Positions 45,670 to 64,000 of a stretch of DNA of 64,000 bases are shown one piece after another. The DNA is taken from the NCBI RefSeq assembly GCF_964340395.1, contig NC_135558.1:18544271-18608270 (forward strand), written 5' to 3'. Numbering within the stretch: the first letter of the stretch is position 1; every line of letters starts with the position of its first letter. The stretch is from Glandiceps talaboti. Its lineage: Eukaryota; Hemichordata; Enteropneusta; Spengelidae. A program made the translations under genes and the position numbers. Below the pieces are notes generated by a model. The model saw nothing but the letters and a program-made list of their open reading frames with translations. It was not told the DNA's origin and did not search any database.

Positions 45670-45751
45670 TGACCACGTGTTGACCCCGGTTGACCCCACA
45701 CTGCTTACATATAACCTCGCGAGATTGTACGAGAGATATTTAGGTTTCAAG
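45670..45751 (+). promoter_or_regulatory. Putative CCHCR1 core promoter region
   Basis: It holds a CACGTG E-box (45674-45679), three TGACC half-sites (TGACCA at 45670, TGACCC at 45681 and 45691; the last two are a direct repeat with 4-nt spacing), and CTCGCGAGA (45716-45724), close to the TCTCGCGAGA element of TATA-less animal promoters. ATGGCGG follows 28 bp later. No TATA box. Binding is inferred only. Confidence 0.45.

Positions 45752-64000
<18,249 letters not shown>

Overview
This is a 64 kb piece of an animal nuclear genome, most likely a marine invertebrate bilaterian. It is AT-rich. Its genes are split by GT-AG introns, and long tracts of microsatellite, minisatellite, foldback/MITE, SINE and LINE debris fill the introns and intergenic space. 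Nothing is bacterial or organellar. I cannot fix the phylum from sequence alone; a lophotrochozoan or a non-vertebrate deuterostome would fit.

Three protein-coding genes can be built exon by exon, all on the + strand, with every exon phase closing. (1) 9007-18435: a five-exon, 499-residue type II membrane protein with the layout of a Golgi glycosyltransferase, similar to the GDP-fucose O-fucosyltransferase group. (2) 37012-41192: a five-exon, 214-residue class I methyltransferase of the METTL27 (WBSCR27) family. (3) 45752 to beyond the right edge: fifteen coding exons, possibly a sixteenth at the very end, of a coiled-coil protein recognisable as CCHCR1 (coiled-coil alpha-helical rod protein 1) by the blocks [35 protein letters not shown] and KRVNEVRREHTKA.

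Layout: 1-9 kb is intergenic and holds a 426-bp repeat in palindromic and tandem arrangement and a 101-bp foldback element flanked by 10-bp direct repeats. 9-18.4 kb is the glycosyltransferase gene, with a 26-bp minisatellite in intron 1 and a 17-bp minisatellite in intron 2. 18.4-37 kb has no intact gene. It contains a hammerhead ribozyme motif between TA tracts (20973-21020, minus strand), a protein-kinase pseudogene (23942-25175), a 1.7-kb tandem duplication ending in LINE C-terminal coding sequence (26.5-30.2 kb) and a LINE with esterase-like and endonuclease remnants (34-35.7 kb). 37-41.2 kb is METTL27, with a reverse-transcriptase remnant and large tetranucleotide tracts in intron 3. 41.4-45.7 kb is repeat-rich: nested TA palindromes, a 52-bp minisatellite and an 840-bp terminal-inverted-repeat element. 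45.7-64 kb is CCHCR1, whose introns hold a tRNA-derived SINE with an amplified A-box unit and at least five MITE or foldback elements.

The three genes show no evident shared pathway. The window's most distinctive content is its structured repeat DNA: the hammerhead ribozyme, the A-box-amplified SINE and several hairpin-forming families present in two or three copies.
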